From assembly GCF_963678185.1 (NCBI RefSeq), contig NZ_OY782757.1, positions 124,001-188,000 of the forward strand: DNA of 64,000 nucleotides. The letters are read 5' to 3'. Positions within the stretch are counted from its first letter, which is position 1, and each line of letters opens with the position of its first letter. Source of the stretch: an uncultured Tolumonas sp. GTDB lineage: Bacteria > Pseudomonadota > Gammaproteobacteria > Enterobacterales > Aeromonadaceae. This document shows, piece after piece, positions 1-8,673 of the stretch. The position numbers were made by a program, and so were the translations under genes. Under the pieces are notes generated by a model, which was not told the DNA's origin, ran no database searches, and saw nothing but the letters and a program-made list of their open reading frames with translations.

Positions 1-606
1 ACAGGCACGTTCCAGCGGGTTGGTGGCAGCAAACTGGAAAGCGTAGATGTTCGCTTTGTTTGTGCGACAAATCGAGACCCTATTGCCGAAGTGCAAGCGG
101 GACGTTTCCGCGAAGATCTCTATTACCGTTTACATGTTATACCGGTAGCGTTACCACCATTGCGTGAACGGGGTGATGATGTGCTGGCGATCGCTCGAAA
201 TTTCCTGCGGCAATTTGCAACTGAAGAGAATAAACATTTTTCTGATTTTAGCCCTGAATCTGCACAGATGATGTTGAATTACGAATGGCCTGGCAACGTG
301 CGGCAATTGCAGAATGTGATCCGTAATGTGGTTGTTTTGCATGATGGTGACCGTGTGTTACCGGCTATGTTCCCGCCGCCACTGAACTCTGTACCCGTAA
401 CTGTAATTCCACAAAAAGCAGCCGTCGTTGCACCACTTGTGGTTGTGAACAGTATGGAAACAATCCGCCCCATGTGGTTGGTAGAAAAAGAAACTATCGA
501 AAATGCAATTGCAGCATGTGATGGCAATATTCCTCAGGCAGCAACACTACTTGAGTTGAGCCCATCGACTATCTATCGCAAACGGCTGGCATGGCAATCG
601 ACGTGA
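1..606 (+). CDS. luxO: LuxO-type sigma-54 response regulator (5' truncated by window edge)
   Basis: The frame is open from base 1, so only the C-terminal part is present. It encodes the end of a sigma-54-interacting AAA+ domain (CATNRDP, GRFREDLYYRL, PLRERGDD, WPGNVRQLQN) followed by a short linker and a Fis-type helix-turn-helix (GNIPQAA...SPSTIYRK). The phrases VDVRFVCATNRDP, VVVLHDGD/MFPPPLN and the final SPSTIYRK match what I remember of Vibrio LuxO, the quorum-sensing regulator that when phosphorylated drives sigma-54 transcription of Qrr small RNAs. The receiver domain and Walker A lie outside the window. It is followed after 37 nt by a FIST-domain gene and a hybrid kinase on the same strand, not by luxU. 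Another NtrC-family regulator is possible but less likely. Confidence 0.83.
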   Translation, partial: TGTFQRVGGSKLESVDVRFVCATNRDPIAEVQAGRFREDLYYRLHVIPVALPPLRERGDDVLAIARNFLRQFATEENKHFSDFSPESAQMMLNYEWPGNVRQLQNVIRNVVVLHDGDRVLPAMFPPPLNSVPVTVIPQKAAVVAPLVVVNSMETIRPMWLVEKETIENAIAACDGNIPQAATLLELSPSTIYRKRLAWQST

Positions 607-643
607 AAGTCATAGCGTATTTTGATGGTGATGAGGTCGGTGT

Positions 644-1774
644 ATGAAAAGTGTGCTGGTATCCGATGGGTTGCCTCAGTTACAACTTGAATTGCAGTTA
701 ATGAATGATGATCCTGAGATCAAGTTCATTATGATGCTGTTGGCGTCACAGACAGACATTGCTCATGATGAGATCAGCAATCTTTTGGTTATTAACCCAA
801 AACCTATCATCGGCGGCATTTTCCCCTATGTTCTATATGGTAAGTCGCTGCTGACTGCCGGGGTTGTATTAATTGGTTTTGCTTGTTCATTCAGCATGGC
901 GGTTATTCCTGCGTTAAGTAAAACGGTCGAGATAGAAACTGAATTACAAAAACAACTTCCTTGGCAAAACATGGAACGGGGAACGCTGTTTACCTTTGTG
1001 CATGGGATGAGTTCAGGCGTTCAGCGATTAGTTGATGGGTTATTTAATCAATATGGCCTTGAGATCAACTATATCGGTGGTGGTTGTGGCACCTTGCAGA
1101 AATTGGATCAGCCTTGTGTATTAACCCCCCAAGGTATCTTGCAAGACGCGGCGCTGTTATTAATGGCTGACATCACCAGTGGTATTGGTGTCGCGCATGG
1201 CTGGCAATCTATTTCACGGGCTTTTAAAGTCACTGAAGTAGAGGGCAATGAAATCATCTCAATTGACTGGCGTCCGGCAGCCGACGTGTATCGTAATGTG
1301 GTTGAAGATCATTCGGGCCTGCGGTTTTGCGAAATACCATTTTCAGAAATTGCCCGCGCATATCCTTTTGGTATTGCCAAATTGGCTGATGAGCTGGTGA
1401 TCCGTGATCCAATCGCACTTAAAGGTCAGCGTATCGTTTGTGTTGGTGAGGTGCGGCGAGGCTCGTATGTGCATGTAATGCATGGTAAACCAGATTATGT
1501 TTCGGCTGCTGCGGGTCGGGCTCGTCAGCGAGCGATGGAGAATCTGAAAGGGCGTACACCACGTCTGATGTTGTTTATGGATTGTATTTCGCGCGTTTTA
1601 TTTCTGGGGGAATTATTTGCCCGGGAAATCACACATGTGTCGATGAATGATGTTCCTCTTGCCGGGGCCCTGACGTTAGGGGAGATAGCTAATAGTGGCT
1701 ATGATTACCTGGAACTCTATAACAAAACCTCTGTAGTAGGATTGCTGGCCAGTGATACGTCAGGGATTAATTGA
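644..1774 (+). CDS. FIST-domain sensory protein, NosP-like
   Basis: 376 aa, cytosolic. The protein has the FIST_N/FIST_C layout: an N-terminal alpha/beta part with GGGCGTL near residue 148, and a C-terminal half with MLFMDCISRVLFLGE followed by PLAGALTLGEI, typical of FIST_C. FIST proteins sense small ligands; a subset called NosP binds haem and nitric oxide and controls a co-transcribed hybrid histidine kinase, including NosP/VpsS in Vibrio cholerae, which feeds LuxU-LuxO. Here the gene sits between luxO and a hybrid kinase, 37 nt after luxO and overlapping the kinase start by 23 nt. GAGG at 633-636, 7 nt before the ATG, supports the start. Haem binding is inference; I cannot assign the ligand residue. 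Confidence 0.8.
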   Translation: MKSVLVSDGLPQLQLELQLMNDDPEIKFIMMLLASQTDIAHDEISNLLVINPKPIIGGIFPYVLYGKSLLTAGVVLIGFACSFSMAVIPALSKTVEIETELQKQLPWQNMERGTLFTFVHGMSSGVQRLVDGLFNQYGLEINYIGGGCGTLQKLDQPCVLTPQGILQDAALLLMADITSGIGVAHGWQSISRAFKVTEVEGNEIISIDWRPAADVYRNVVEDHSGLRFCEIPFSEIARAYPFGIAKLADELVIRDPIALKGQRIVCVGEVRRGSYVHVMHGKPDYVSAAAGRARQRAMENLKGRTPRLMLFMDCISRVLFLGELFAREITHVSMNDVPLAGALTLGEIANSGYDYLELYNKTSVVGLLASDTSGIN

Positions 1775-3776
1775 ACAAGAAGTATTGCATGAAATCGCCA
1801 TGTCGATTGGTGAAAGCATTGAGCTGGAAAAAATGCTGGCAGAATGTATCCCGGTCTTTTTGCGAGGGCTAGGCTGCGCTTCGGCAGTTGTTTTGTTGCG
1901 CGATGAACAAGACGATTTTTATACACCAACCTATATCTTGCCACGCGCGGCAGTCCGCAATCATTATTTGCATCAGGCGATTAACCGCTCTTTAGAATGT
2001 CTGACAAATCACGATGTTTTACCCACTCCACTTTGTTATTTTGAGTCAGCCGGGCTGTTTTATTATGCCTGGCCGATCCAGGATTATGGCGCGTTATTGC
2101 TAGGACGAAGTTCACCGTTTCGTGAAGCTTTGTTTCGGGAAATTATTCCGCTGGTTAATAAACTGGCGTTAGCACTAAATAGTTGTCGTCAATATCAGCG
2201 CTTAAAACTGGCACAACAGAGCATGATCCAAGCAAGAGATGATGCTCAGGCAGCTAATAAAGCTAAAAGCCACTTTTTGGCTACCATGAGTCACGAAATT
2301 CGCACACCACTGAACGCGGTTATCAACCTCTCTGAGTTACTGCTTGAGACGCATTTAGATGAGCGTCAACGTAAATTGACGCAGGGGGTTTGTGAAGGTG
2401 GCCGGTCATTATTGCAACTAGTTAACGATGTACTGGATTTTTCCCGTATCGAAGCGGGTCGATTGGAATTAGTCGCCACATCATTCAAGCTACATGATTT
2501 ATTGGATGGATTAGCCGCTTTGTTTGAAAAAGAAGCGCTGATGAAAAAACTGCATTTTGGTTTGAGTATTGGGGATAACATTCCTGAGGTTGTTTCTGCA
2601 GATCCATCACGGCTGCGTCAAATACTGCAAAACCTGTTAGCCAATGCGATTAAATTCACGGAAACCGGCAGTGTGAACATATCTGTGCGCATGTTACCGG
2701 AGGATCAGCATAAGTTAGATTCGGTGCCGATGATGGTGTTTCATATCAGTGATACGGGCATCGGTATCTCCAGACAAGATCAACTCCGATTGTTTCAAGA
2801 ATTTTCGCAAGTTGACACAAATTTGGATCGTCGTTTTGGTGGCTCGGGGCTTGGACTGGCTATCACGGCTCGATTGGTCATGCTGATGGGGGGAAAAATC
2901 GGCTGTCATTCGGTTGCCGGTGTGGGCAGTACTTTCTGGTTTACGTTGCCGGTGAAAACCAGCGGTGTGGTGCATGAAAAAAGTTCGGCCGGTGAGATGG
3001 AGTTATTACCGATCACCGCATTGTTAGTCGAAGATAGTCTGACGAATCAAATGGTCGCAACTGCGATGCTGGAAAAAGTTGGCTGCCAGATCACTATTGC
3101 CAATAATGGTTATGAAGCGATTGAACAAGTACAAAAAGCCGCGTTTGATGTAGTGCTGATGGATGTGTCCATGCCTGGCATGGATGGTTTGGAAGCATCA
3201 CGTCGCATTCGGGCATTAGGCGGACATTATCAAACATTACCGATATTAGCGATGACTGCTCATGCCTTCGCGCATGATCGTGAGGCGTGTTTAGATGCGG
3301 GAATGAATGATTATTTGAGCAAACCACTGCAGCGGGAGCAGCTCTATGCCATGTTAAAGCGCTGGGCATTGCATAAAGATAGTTTAGTTGAAAACAGTGA
3401 AGAGCCAGTACTTGCGCCTGTCGCTATGGTTGGAACCACCAAACCGATACTTGATGAAACCATTATTCAAACATTGATCAGTGATACCAGCCCTGATTTA
3501 TTTAAACAACTGGTCGCTATTTTCCTGCAAGAGAGTAAAGCGCATTTTGATGCATTACCGGAGTTGATTAAACAAGGTGATATTGCTGCGTGTGCGAAAC
3601 ATGCCCATGCCGTGAAAAGCACTGCCGGTGCACTTGGTGCTGTTGCGTTACAGGATATGTGTGGTCAGTTAGAAGTGGCCTGCCGTGAATCAAAACCGAA
3701 TATAGTTGCGCTATTGCAGGCAACAACCAATGTGGCTGAGGCCTCATGGCAGGCGCTGTACAGCAGATTAAACTAA
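1752..3776 (+). CDS. Hybrid sensor histidine kinase with receiver and C-terminal Hpt domain (VpsS/NahK-like)
   Basis: 674 aa, no transmembrane segment. Order: N-terminal GAF-like region (about 1-150), coiled coil, HisKA with phospho-His181 in MSHEIRTPLN, HATPase_c (N box NLLANAIKF, G boxes DTGIGIS and GSGLGLA), receiver domain with phospho-Asp471 in VLMDVSMPGMDG and the conserved SKPL lysine, and an Hpt domain with HAVKSTAGALGA (His about 619). It can therefore carry out a full His-Asp-His relay in one chain, so LuxU-like phosphotransfer to LuxO is the natural inference. I choose the GTG at 1752, which overlaps the FIST gene, because TAGGA lies about 10 nt upstream; the in-frame ATG at 1800 has no ribosome site. 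A hairpin terminator follows directly. Confidence 0.85.
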   Translation: MIRQGLIEQEVLHEIAMSIGESIELEKMLAECIPVFLRGLGCASAVVLLRDEQDDFYTPTYILPRAAVRNHYLHQAINRSLECLTNHDVLPTPLCYFESAGLFYYAWPIQDYGALLLGRSSPFREALFREIIPLVNKLALALNSCRQYQRLKLAQQSMIQARDDAQAANKAKSHFLATMSHEIRTPLNAVINLSELLLETHLDERQRKLTQGVCEGGRSLLQLVNDVLDFSRIEAGRLELVATSFKLHDLLDGLAALFEKEALMKKLHFGLSIGDNIPEVVSADPSRLRQILQNLLANAIKFTETGSVNISVRMLPEDQHKLDSVPMMVFHISDTGIGISRQDQLRLFQEFSQVDTNLDRRFGGSGLGLAITARLVMLMGGKIGCHSVAGVGSTFWFTLPVKTSGVVHEKSSAGEMELLPITALLVEDSLTNQMVATAMLEKVGCQITIANNGYEAIEQVQKAAFDVVLMDVSMPGMDGLEASRRIRALGGHYQTLPILAMTAHAFAHDREACLDAGMNDYLSKPLQREQLYAMLKRWALHKDSLVENSEEPVLAPVAMVGTTKPILDETIIQTLISDTSPDLFKQLVAIFLQESKAHFDALPELIKQGDIAACAKHAHAVKSTAGALGAVALQDMCGQLEVACRESKPNIVALLQATTNVAEASWQALYSRLN

Positions 3777-3811
3777 TAGCCGGTTGAATTAATTCAACCG
3801 GCTATTAGTTT
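3776..3811. terminator. Perfect 30-nt inverted repeat between convergent genes
   Basis: A 15-bp perfect inverted repeat (3776-3790 with 3791-3805) begins on the last base of the kinase stop codon and ends before the helicase stop, followed on the plus strand by TAGTTTTATT. Likely terminator serving the luxO operon, possibly both directions. Confidence 0.7.
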
Positions 3812-5217
3812 TATTCTACTTCGTTATCAGTATCTCTTTCGACATACGCAACTTCGGTAGGCGCTTTCTTGCGTACAGGCGCGAACCCGTCAATGTCGCC
3901 CACATTTTGTGTCGCATTACGTGCAGGTCGGTTTTTCGACTCTTTACGAACAGGCCCCTTCGCGGCATTTTTATTGAAAGGACGTTTACCCTGTGCAGCA
4001 GCTGCTTTTGCCTCTGCCAGTGGATGCGCATCTTTATCTGAGAATCGGGTCTTTTTCGGGGCCAGTACGCCTTTGAATTTGCCTTCCAAGCCAGGAATTG
4101 TCGTGAATGTCACTTCGCGGCGTTGCAATGCGAGTAGCCCTTGGAAAGAAGCCCAATCTTTCGGGCTCAGTAGCGAAACCGCGTTACCTTGGTTACCTGC
4201 TCGCCCAGTACGACCGATTCGGTGGATATACTCTTCCGGTTGTTTTGGCATATCAAAGTTCACTACCAGTGATACGTGCGACAAATCTAAGCCGCGCGCT
4301 GCCACATCAGTGGTGAATAACACTTTGGCGTGACCACGAGAGAATTGATCGATCACTTGGTTACGTTGCGCCTGCTTCATGTCACCCGATAACGCCAACG
4401 CGGGAATATCCAACTCGCTGTATTGTTTCGCCAGACGTTCGGTATCTTCACGCGTGGCCAAAAAGACGATGGCTTGCTGGTAATCAGGTTGCGAGAGTAG
4501 ATGTTTTAACAGTGCCTGTTTGTGATCGAGATGGTCACATAAATGGAAAACTTCATTGATATCGGCATGTACAGCGTGCATTTCACCAATCGAGATCGTC
4601 TGCGGTGCTTTCAGAATGTATCCCGATAACATTTCCACCGATTGATGGTTCAGCGTTGCCGAGAACAGCCAGGTTTGACGTAAACGGTGCGATGCGGCGG
4701 AGTGGATCGCTTTTAACGCATCAGCAAAACCCAGATCTAACATACGATCTGCTTCGTCGAGCACCAGAATTTCCACGCCATCAAACAAGAAGCTGCGCGC
4801 TTTTAAATGGTTAAGCAGACGACCCGGTGTCGCGACCAAAATTTCCGGCGTTTTGCGCAGTGATTTGATCTGTTCGTTAAAGTTCTCGCCACCGAGTACT
4901 AAGCTGCAGTGCACTTGCGTTCCTGCTACCAGAAAACGCAGTTGGGCATACACCTGTTTTGCCAGTTCACGCGTTGGCGCCAGGATCAGTGCCCGTGGGC
5001 CACGAGTAGACAGCGCTCTGGAGGTTAACAGTCGATGCATCAACGGGATCAGATAGGCCAGTGTTTTACCAGAACCAGTCTTAGAAGCCACAGCCAGATC
5101 GCGCCCGATTAGTGCGTAAGGGATAGTCTGAGCCTGCACTTCGGTCATCTCGGTGTAGTCGAGATGTGCCATGGCCTCTTTTAAGCGTTTATGCATAGTC
5201 AGTTCAGCAAAGCGCAA
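3811..5217 (-). CDS. DEAD-box ATP-dependent RNA helicase
   Basis: 468 aa with the complete superfamily-2 motif set: Q motif (MTEVQAQTIP), motif I SKTGSGKT, Ia PTRELA, Ib TPGR, II DEAD, III SAT, V TTDVAARGLD and VI HRIGRTGRAG. RNA-dependent ATPase that unwinds short duplexes. The tail from about residue 375 is basic, lysine/arginine and alanine rich (FSDKDAHP, NKNAAKGPVRKESKNRP), as in RhlE/SrmB-type helicases that act on ribosome assembly or cold-stressed RNA. I cannot decide which paralogue it is, so no symbol is given. Monocistronic; convergent with the kinase operon and divergent from aroG. Confidence 0.9.
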   Translation of the reverse strand: MRFAELTMHKRLKEAMAHLDYTEMTEVQAQTIPYALIGRDLAVASKTGSGKTLAYLIPLMHRLLTSRALSTRGPRALILAPTRELAKQVYAQLRFLVAGTQVHCSLVLGGENFNEQIKSLRKTPEILVATPGRLLNHLKARSFLFDGVEILVLDEADRMLDLGFADALKAIHSAASHRLRQTWLFSATLNHQSVEMLSGYILKAPQTISIGEMHAVHADINEVFHLCDHLDHKQALLKHLLSQPDYQQAIVFLATREDTERLAKQYSELDIPALALSGDMKQAQRNQVIDQFSRGHAKVLFTTDVAARGLDLSHVSLVVNFDMPKQPEEYIHRIGRTGRAGNQGNAVSLLSPKDWASFQGLLALQRREVTFTTIPGLEGKFKGVLAPKKTRFSDKDAHPLAEAKAAAAQGKRPFNKNAAKGPVRKESKNRPARNATQNVGDIDGFAPVRKKAPTEVAYVERDTDNEVE

Positions 5218-5303
5218 TGTAAATCTCCTGATTGAATGGGCTGATACCTTTTCCGGTATTATACCCTGTGCAAGACGCAGGGGCGAACAAAGTCACAATA
5301 TGA

Positions 5304-5332
5304 TTGACGCGAAGGTGCAATCTAACTAGATT
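5304..5332 (+). promoter_or_regulatory. Candidate sigma-70 promoter of aroG
   Basis: TTGACG at 5304-5309, 17-nt spacer, TAGATT at 5327-5332, about 58 nt before the start codon. I looked for a TyrR box between here and the gene and saw no convincing match. Confidence 0.45.
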
Positions 5333-5389
5333 AATTCGCCACAAACGGGCAAACCGGAATTGCCTGTACATAGAAATTGCACAGAGGTC

Positions 5390-6442
5390 ATGATGTATCA
5401 GACAGACGATGTAAGGATCAAAGAAATTAAAGAATTATTACCGCCAATCGCACTGTTGGAGCGGTATCCTGCTACTGAAACTGCTACTCAAACGGCATTT
5501 GAAAGTCGTCAGGCGATTCACAATATTCTCAATGATCAGGATGAGCGTCTGCTGGTGGTGATCGGCCCATGTTCTATTCATGATCCTGAAGTGGCGATTG
5601 AATATGGCAAACGTTTGCTGGCGATGCGTGAAGAGCTGAAAGATCAGCTGGAAATCGTCATGCGTGTCTATTTTGAAAAACCACGTACGACTGTTGGCTG
5701 GAAAGGTCTGATCAACGACCCTTACTTGGATAACACCTACAAAATCAACGATGGTTTGCGCATTGGCCGTAAACTGCTGTTGGATCTGAACAACATGGGT
5801 ATGCCAACTGCAACAGAATTCCTGGATATGATCACGCCACAATATATGGCTGATCTGATGAGCTGGGGCGCAATTGGCGCACGTACTACCGAATCTCAGG
5901 TTCACCGTGAACTGGCTTCTGGTCTATCTTGTCCGGTTGGTTTCAAAAATGGTACAGACGGCACGACCAAAGTGGCGATCGATGCGATCAGCGCTGCAGG
6001 CGCTTCGCATAATTTCTTATCAGTTACCAAATTTGGCCATTCAGCGATTGTGACCACGGAAGGTAATAAAGACTGTCATATCATTCTGCGTGGCGGTAAA
6101 GAACCAAACTACAGTGCTAAACATGTCGCGGCTGTAGTGAAAGATCTGGAAAAATCAGGTCTGCCAACCAAAATGATGATCGACTTCAGCCATGCAAACA
6201 GCTCTAAGCAATTCAAAAAGCAGATGGAAGTTTGTACAGATGTCTGTGGTCAGATCGCTGGCGGTAATCACCACATCATGGGTGTGATGGTTGAAAGCCA
6301 CATGGTCGAAGGCCGTCAAGATCTGGTGGAAGGTCAAGAATTGATCTGTGGTCAGAGTATCACTGATGCCTGTATCGGTTGGGATGATACTGCTGTGCTG
6401 TTACGTCAATTAGCAACTGCAGTGAAAGCTCGTCGCGGTTAA
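5390..6442 (+). CDS. aroG: 3-deoxy-7-phosphoheptulonate synthase, AroG type
   Basis: 350 aa, the same length as E. coli AroG. It condenses phosphoenolpyruvate and erythrose 4-phosphate in the first step of aromatic amino acid synthesis. Visible type I signatures: VVIGPCSIHDP, MRVYFEKPRTTVGWKGLINDP, GARTTESQVHRELASG, PVGFKNGTDG and DFSHANSSK. The N-terminus (MYQTDDVRIKEIKELLPP) matches the E. coli protein. ATG codons at 5390 and 5393 are both possible; 5390 gives the family length, while 5393 has better spacing from AGAGG at 5383-5387. The open frame upstream is not used. AroG rather than AroF/AroH is judged from overall similarity; which amino acid inhibits it cannot be read here. Confidence 0.92.
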   Translation: MMYQTDDVRIKEIKELLPPIALLERYPATETATQTAFESRQAIHNILNDQDERLLVVIGPCSIHDPEVAIEYGKRLLAMREELKDQLEIVMRVYFEKPRTTVGWKGLINDPYLDNTYKINDGLRIGRKLLLDLNNMGMPTATEFLDMITPQYMADLMSWGAIGARTTESQVHRELASGLSCPVGFKNGTDGTTKVAIDAISAAGASHNFLSVTKFGHSAIVTTEGNKDCHIILRGGKEPNYSAKHVAAVVKDLEKSGLPTKMMIDFSHANSSKQFKKQMEVCTDVCGQIAGGNHHIMGVMVESHMVEGRQDLVEGQELICGQSITDACIGWDDTAVLLRQLATAVKARRG

Positions 6443-6463
6443 TATTTCCGCTTGATGCTAAAA

Positions 6464-6497
6464 GAAAGCCCGCGTAATTAGCGGGCTTTTTGTTTTT
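6464..6497. terminator. Rho-independent terminator after aroG
   Basis: AAAGCCCGC and GCGGGCTTT form a 9-bp stem with a 7-nt loop, followed by TTTTTGTTTTT. The minus strand also has a T-rich run, so it may also end the convergent hxpB transcript. Confidence 0.9.
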
Positions 6498-6511
6498 CTA
6501 TTTTTAGTTTT

Positions 6512-7162
6512 CTACATTAAATGCTCAACCGTGAGTTCGCTTAGACTGGATAAACGAATATCAGCAATTGAAAAATGTGGGTTAGTGGTCTGGATAGCTT
6601 CCGGTATCACAATGGTTTTCATGGTGGCTGCTTTGGCGGCTAGCAACCCGTTAAAGCTATCTTCGATGGCGACACACTCTTTAGGGTGAAAACCCATTTG
6701 TACAGCGGTTTGTAAATAAACCGCAGGGTGTGGTTTACCGTATTCTTCAAATTCAGCGGAATGGCAAATAGAGAAATAGTGACCAATTTCCAGACGCGCT
6801 AAAACTGCATTAACCAATGCCATAGGGGAGGAGGTTGCCAAACCGATGGCTAATCCCTGATCCGCAATGATTTTCAATGCATCCAAAACGCCTTCTTTTG
6901 CGACACCAGATAACATGACATGGCTTGCTACACGACCGACAATAGTGCTGGCGGTTTCTTCAATACCGGGGCCTTCCCAGCGGTGTTTCGCATACCAATG
7001 TGCAACAAGCGCATCGATACGCAGGCCCATGGTTTGTTCGCATTCTTCAACAGTAATCTCTACGCCTAATTCATTCAGCACATCGATTTGTGCTTGTTGC
7101 CAGAACGGCTCGGAGTCGATCAATACACCATCCATATCGAAAATAACGGCTTTCTTTTGCAT
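6512..7162 (-). CDS. hxpB: HAD-family sugar-phosphate phosphatase, HxpB (YniC)-like
   Basis: 216 aa. HAD motif I is FDMDGVLIDS (nucleophile first Asp), motif II TSS, and motif III/IV K...IEDSFNGLLAAKAA, with an alpha-helical cap between. Similarity to E. coli YniC/HxpB runs throughout (GLRIDALVAHWYA, GKPHPAVYLQTA, LSSLSELT). HxpB dephosphorylates hexitol phosphates and 2-deoxyglucose 6-phosphate; beta-phosphoglucomutases share the fold, so substrate is not certain. It lies downstream of norM on the same strand with 130 nt between, and that gap holds a perfect LacI-type operator 69 nt before its ATG, suggesting its own sugar-controlled promoter. Confidence 0.85.
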   Translation of the reverse strand: MQKKAVIFDMDGVLIDSEPFWQQAQIDVLNELGVEITVEECEQTMGLRIDALVAHWYAKHRWEGPGIEETASTIVGRVASHVMLSGVAKEGVLDALKIIADQGLAIGLATSSPMALVNAVLARLEIGHYFSICHSAEFEEYGKPHPAVYLQTAVQMGFHPKECVAIEDSFNGLLAAKAATMKTIVIPEAIQTTNPHFSIADIRLSSLSELTVEHLM

Positions 7163-7231
7163 TTCATGTTCTCTGAAAAATAAGAAAAAATTCTTTCTGA
7201 ACGGTAGGTGGGTTGCTTCTCACTGTAAAGC

Positions 7232-7245
7232 TGAAACCGGTTTCA
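7232..7245. promoter_or_regulatory. Perfect LacI/GalR-type palindrome (AscG-like operator) upstream of hxpB
   Basis: TGAAACCGGTTTCA, a perfect 14-bp palindrome with the central CG typical of LacI-family operators, 69 nt before the hxpB start. The identical site occurs at 24587-24600, 68 nt before the GH3 beta-glucosidase. From memory this equals the consensus described for E. coli AscG, the beta-glucoside repressor. No LacI-family gene is in the window. Confidence 0.65.
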
Positions 7246-7292
7246 TCTTGGCGAATGGTGATATAAGTCGCATTTACCATTCGCCATTTTGA

Positions 7293-8651
7293 CTACGCAG
7301 GGTGCTGTTGCAGTGTTTTGCGTAAGGTTTTTCTTAGTCGGAACGCCAGCATACTGGCTGCGGTTGTCAGACCCAAAATAATGCCTAACCAAAAGCCTTG
7401 TGGTCCCATACGTGGTGTGACCCAATCAGTTAAACCAAGAACAGTGCCAACCGGAATACCAATCATCCAATAAGAAATCAGGGTAATCAAAAAGATAATA
7501 CGAGTATCTTTCAAGCCGCGTAATGCGCCGGAAGAGATGGCTTGGATGGTGTCTGAAAATTGATATATAGCGGCAAAAATAATCAAGTGAGCCGCTAATG
7601 TGATGACCGTTGGGTCATCTGTATATTGCGTTGCAATCCATGTCCGTAACAAGATGGTCGAAGTGGCCGTCATCACTGTAATTGATAATCCAACCAATAG
7701 GCCGCAGATGACGGCAACTTTAGCCTGTTTGGGTTGTAATTCGCCCAATGAATGACCTACGCGAATTGTAACTGCATAGCCTAAAGAGAGCGGTAGCATA
7801 AAAATCAGTGATGAGTAATTCAAGGCTACTTGGTGGCTGGCTACAATTTCCGGGCCCAATGGTGCTAACAACAACGCGACTACAGTAAACAAAGTAACTT
7901 CACAAAATAAGGCCAAGGCAATGGGAGCACCGAGTTTGAAAATACGTCGGATGTTGTCCCACTGCCAACCAATATAATGTTGGAACAGACGACATTCCTG
8001 ATAAGACGGTGATTTCAGCACATACACTGTCATGGCGATGGCCATAAACCACATTGCCCCAGCGGAGGCGAAACCACAGCCTACACCGCCTAATTCGGGG
8101 AAACCCCAAACGCCATATATCAGTAAGTAATTTAGCGGGATATTCAGCAACAACCCAGCAAAACCAATACACATACCAGGGACTGTATGTGATAAGCCTT
8201 CGGCGTAATTTCGTAACACCTGATAAAAAAGATAGGCTGGTAATCCTAATAACATCGCATGCAAATAGTTGGTGGTTTTCTGCGCCATAACGACAGAAAC
8301 GTCCATCCAATGTAATAGCATCGGGCTGTAATAAAGCAGGAGTCCGGCAGGAATAAATACTAGCAGGGTTAACCACAATCCTTGGGCGACGGTTGCAGGG
8401 ATCTGTGCTTGTTTTTGTGCACCATTCAGCTGCGCGACGATTGGTGTTAGGGCCATGATGATGCCTTGGCTGGTCAACACGATCGGCAACCAGAAACTAC
8501 TGGCAACAGAAATGGCGGCCAGATCGATGGCGCTGTAGCGGCCTGCCATAATGGTGTCTACCAGCGTCATTGCTGTTTGTGCGACCTGTGCCAGAAGAAT
8601 AGGCAACGCCAGCCGAACAAGACGGCGGATTTCCTGCTGATATTGAATCAC
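7293..8651 (-). CDS. norM: MATE-family multidrug efflux protein NorM/MdtK
   Basis: 452 aa, about twelve transmembrane helices. N-terminal LALPILLAQVAQTAMTLVDTIMAGRYS, LTPIVAQLNGA and the second-half repeat GAPIALALFCEVTLF...ALLLAPLG match the NorM/MdtK branch of the MATE family, inner-membrane Na+- or H+-coupled exporters of cationic drugs and fluoroquinolones. Length is as in E. coli MdtK (457). Vibrio NorM is Na+ driven, fitting the sodium theme of the window, but coupling cannot be read off. Preceded by yaeP on the same strand behind a terminator, so probably its own unit. Confidence 0.92.
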   Translation of the reverse strand: MIQYQQEIRRLVRLALPILLAQVAQTAMTLVDTIMAGRYSAIDLAAISVASSFWLPIVLTSQGIIMALTPIVAQLNGAQKQAQIPATVAQGLWLTLLVFIPAGLLLYYSPMLLHWMDVSVVMAQKTTNYLHAMLLGLPAYLFYQVLRNYAEGLSHTVPGMCIGFAGLLLNIPLNYLLIYGVWGFPELGGVGCGFASAGAMWFMAIAMTVYVLKSPSYQECRLFQHYIGWQWDNIRRIFKLGAPIALALFCEVTLFTVVALLLAPLGPEIVASHQVALNYSSLIFMLPLSLGYAVTIRVGHSLGELQPKQAKVAVICGLLVGLSITVMTATSTILLRTWIATQYTDDPTVITLAAHLIIFAAIYQFSDTIQAISSGALRGLKDTRIIFLITLISYWMIGIPVGTVLGLTDWVTPRMGPQGFWLGIILGLTTAASMLAFRLRKTLRKTLQQHPA

Positions 8652-8673
8652 GGTATGACCTTTATACTATTTG

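Noticed and set aside
3869-4333. 154-codon plus-strand frame antisense to the helicase
   Set aside because: Shadow frame; no ribosome site or family match.
5218-5389. TyrR box upstream of aroG
   Set aside because: No TGTAAA-N6-TTTACA-like site; only isolated half-matches.
7900-8376. 158-codon frame inside norM
   Set aside because: Same-strand out-of-frame shadow of an intact transporter gene.
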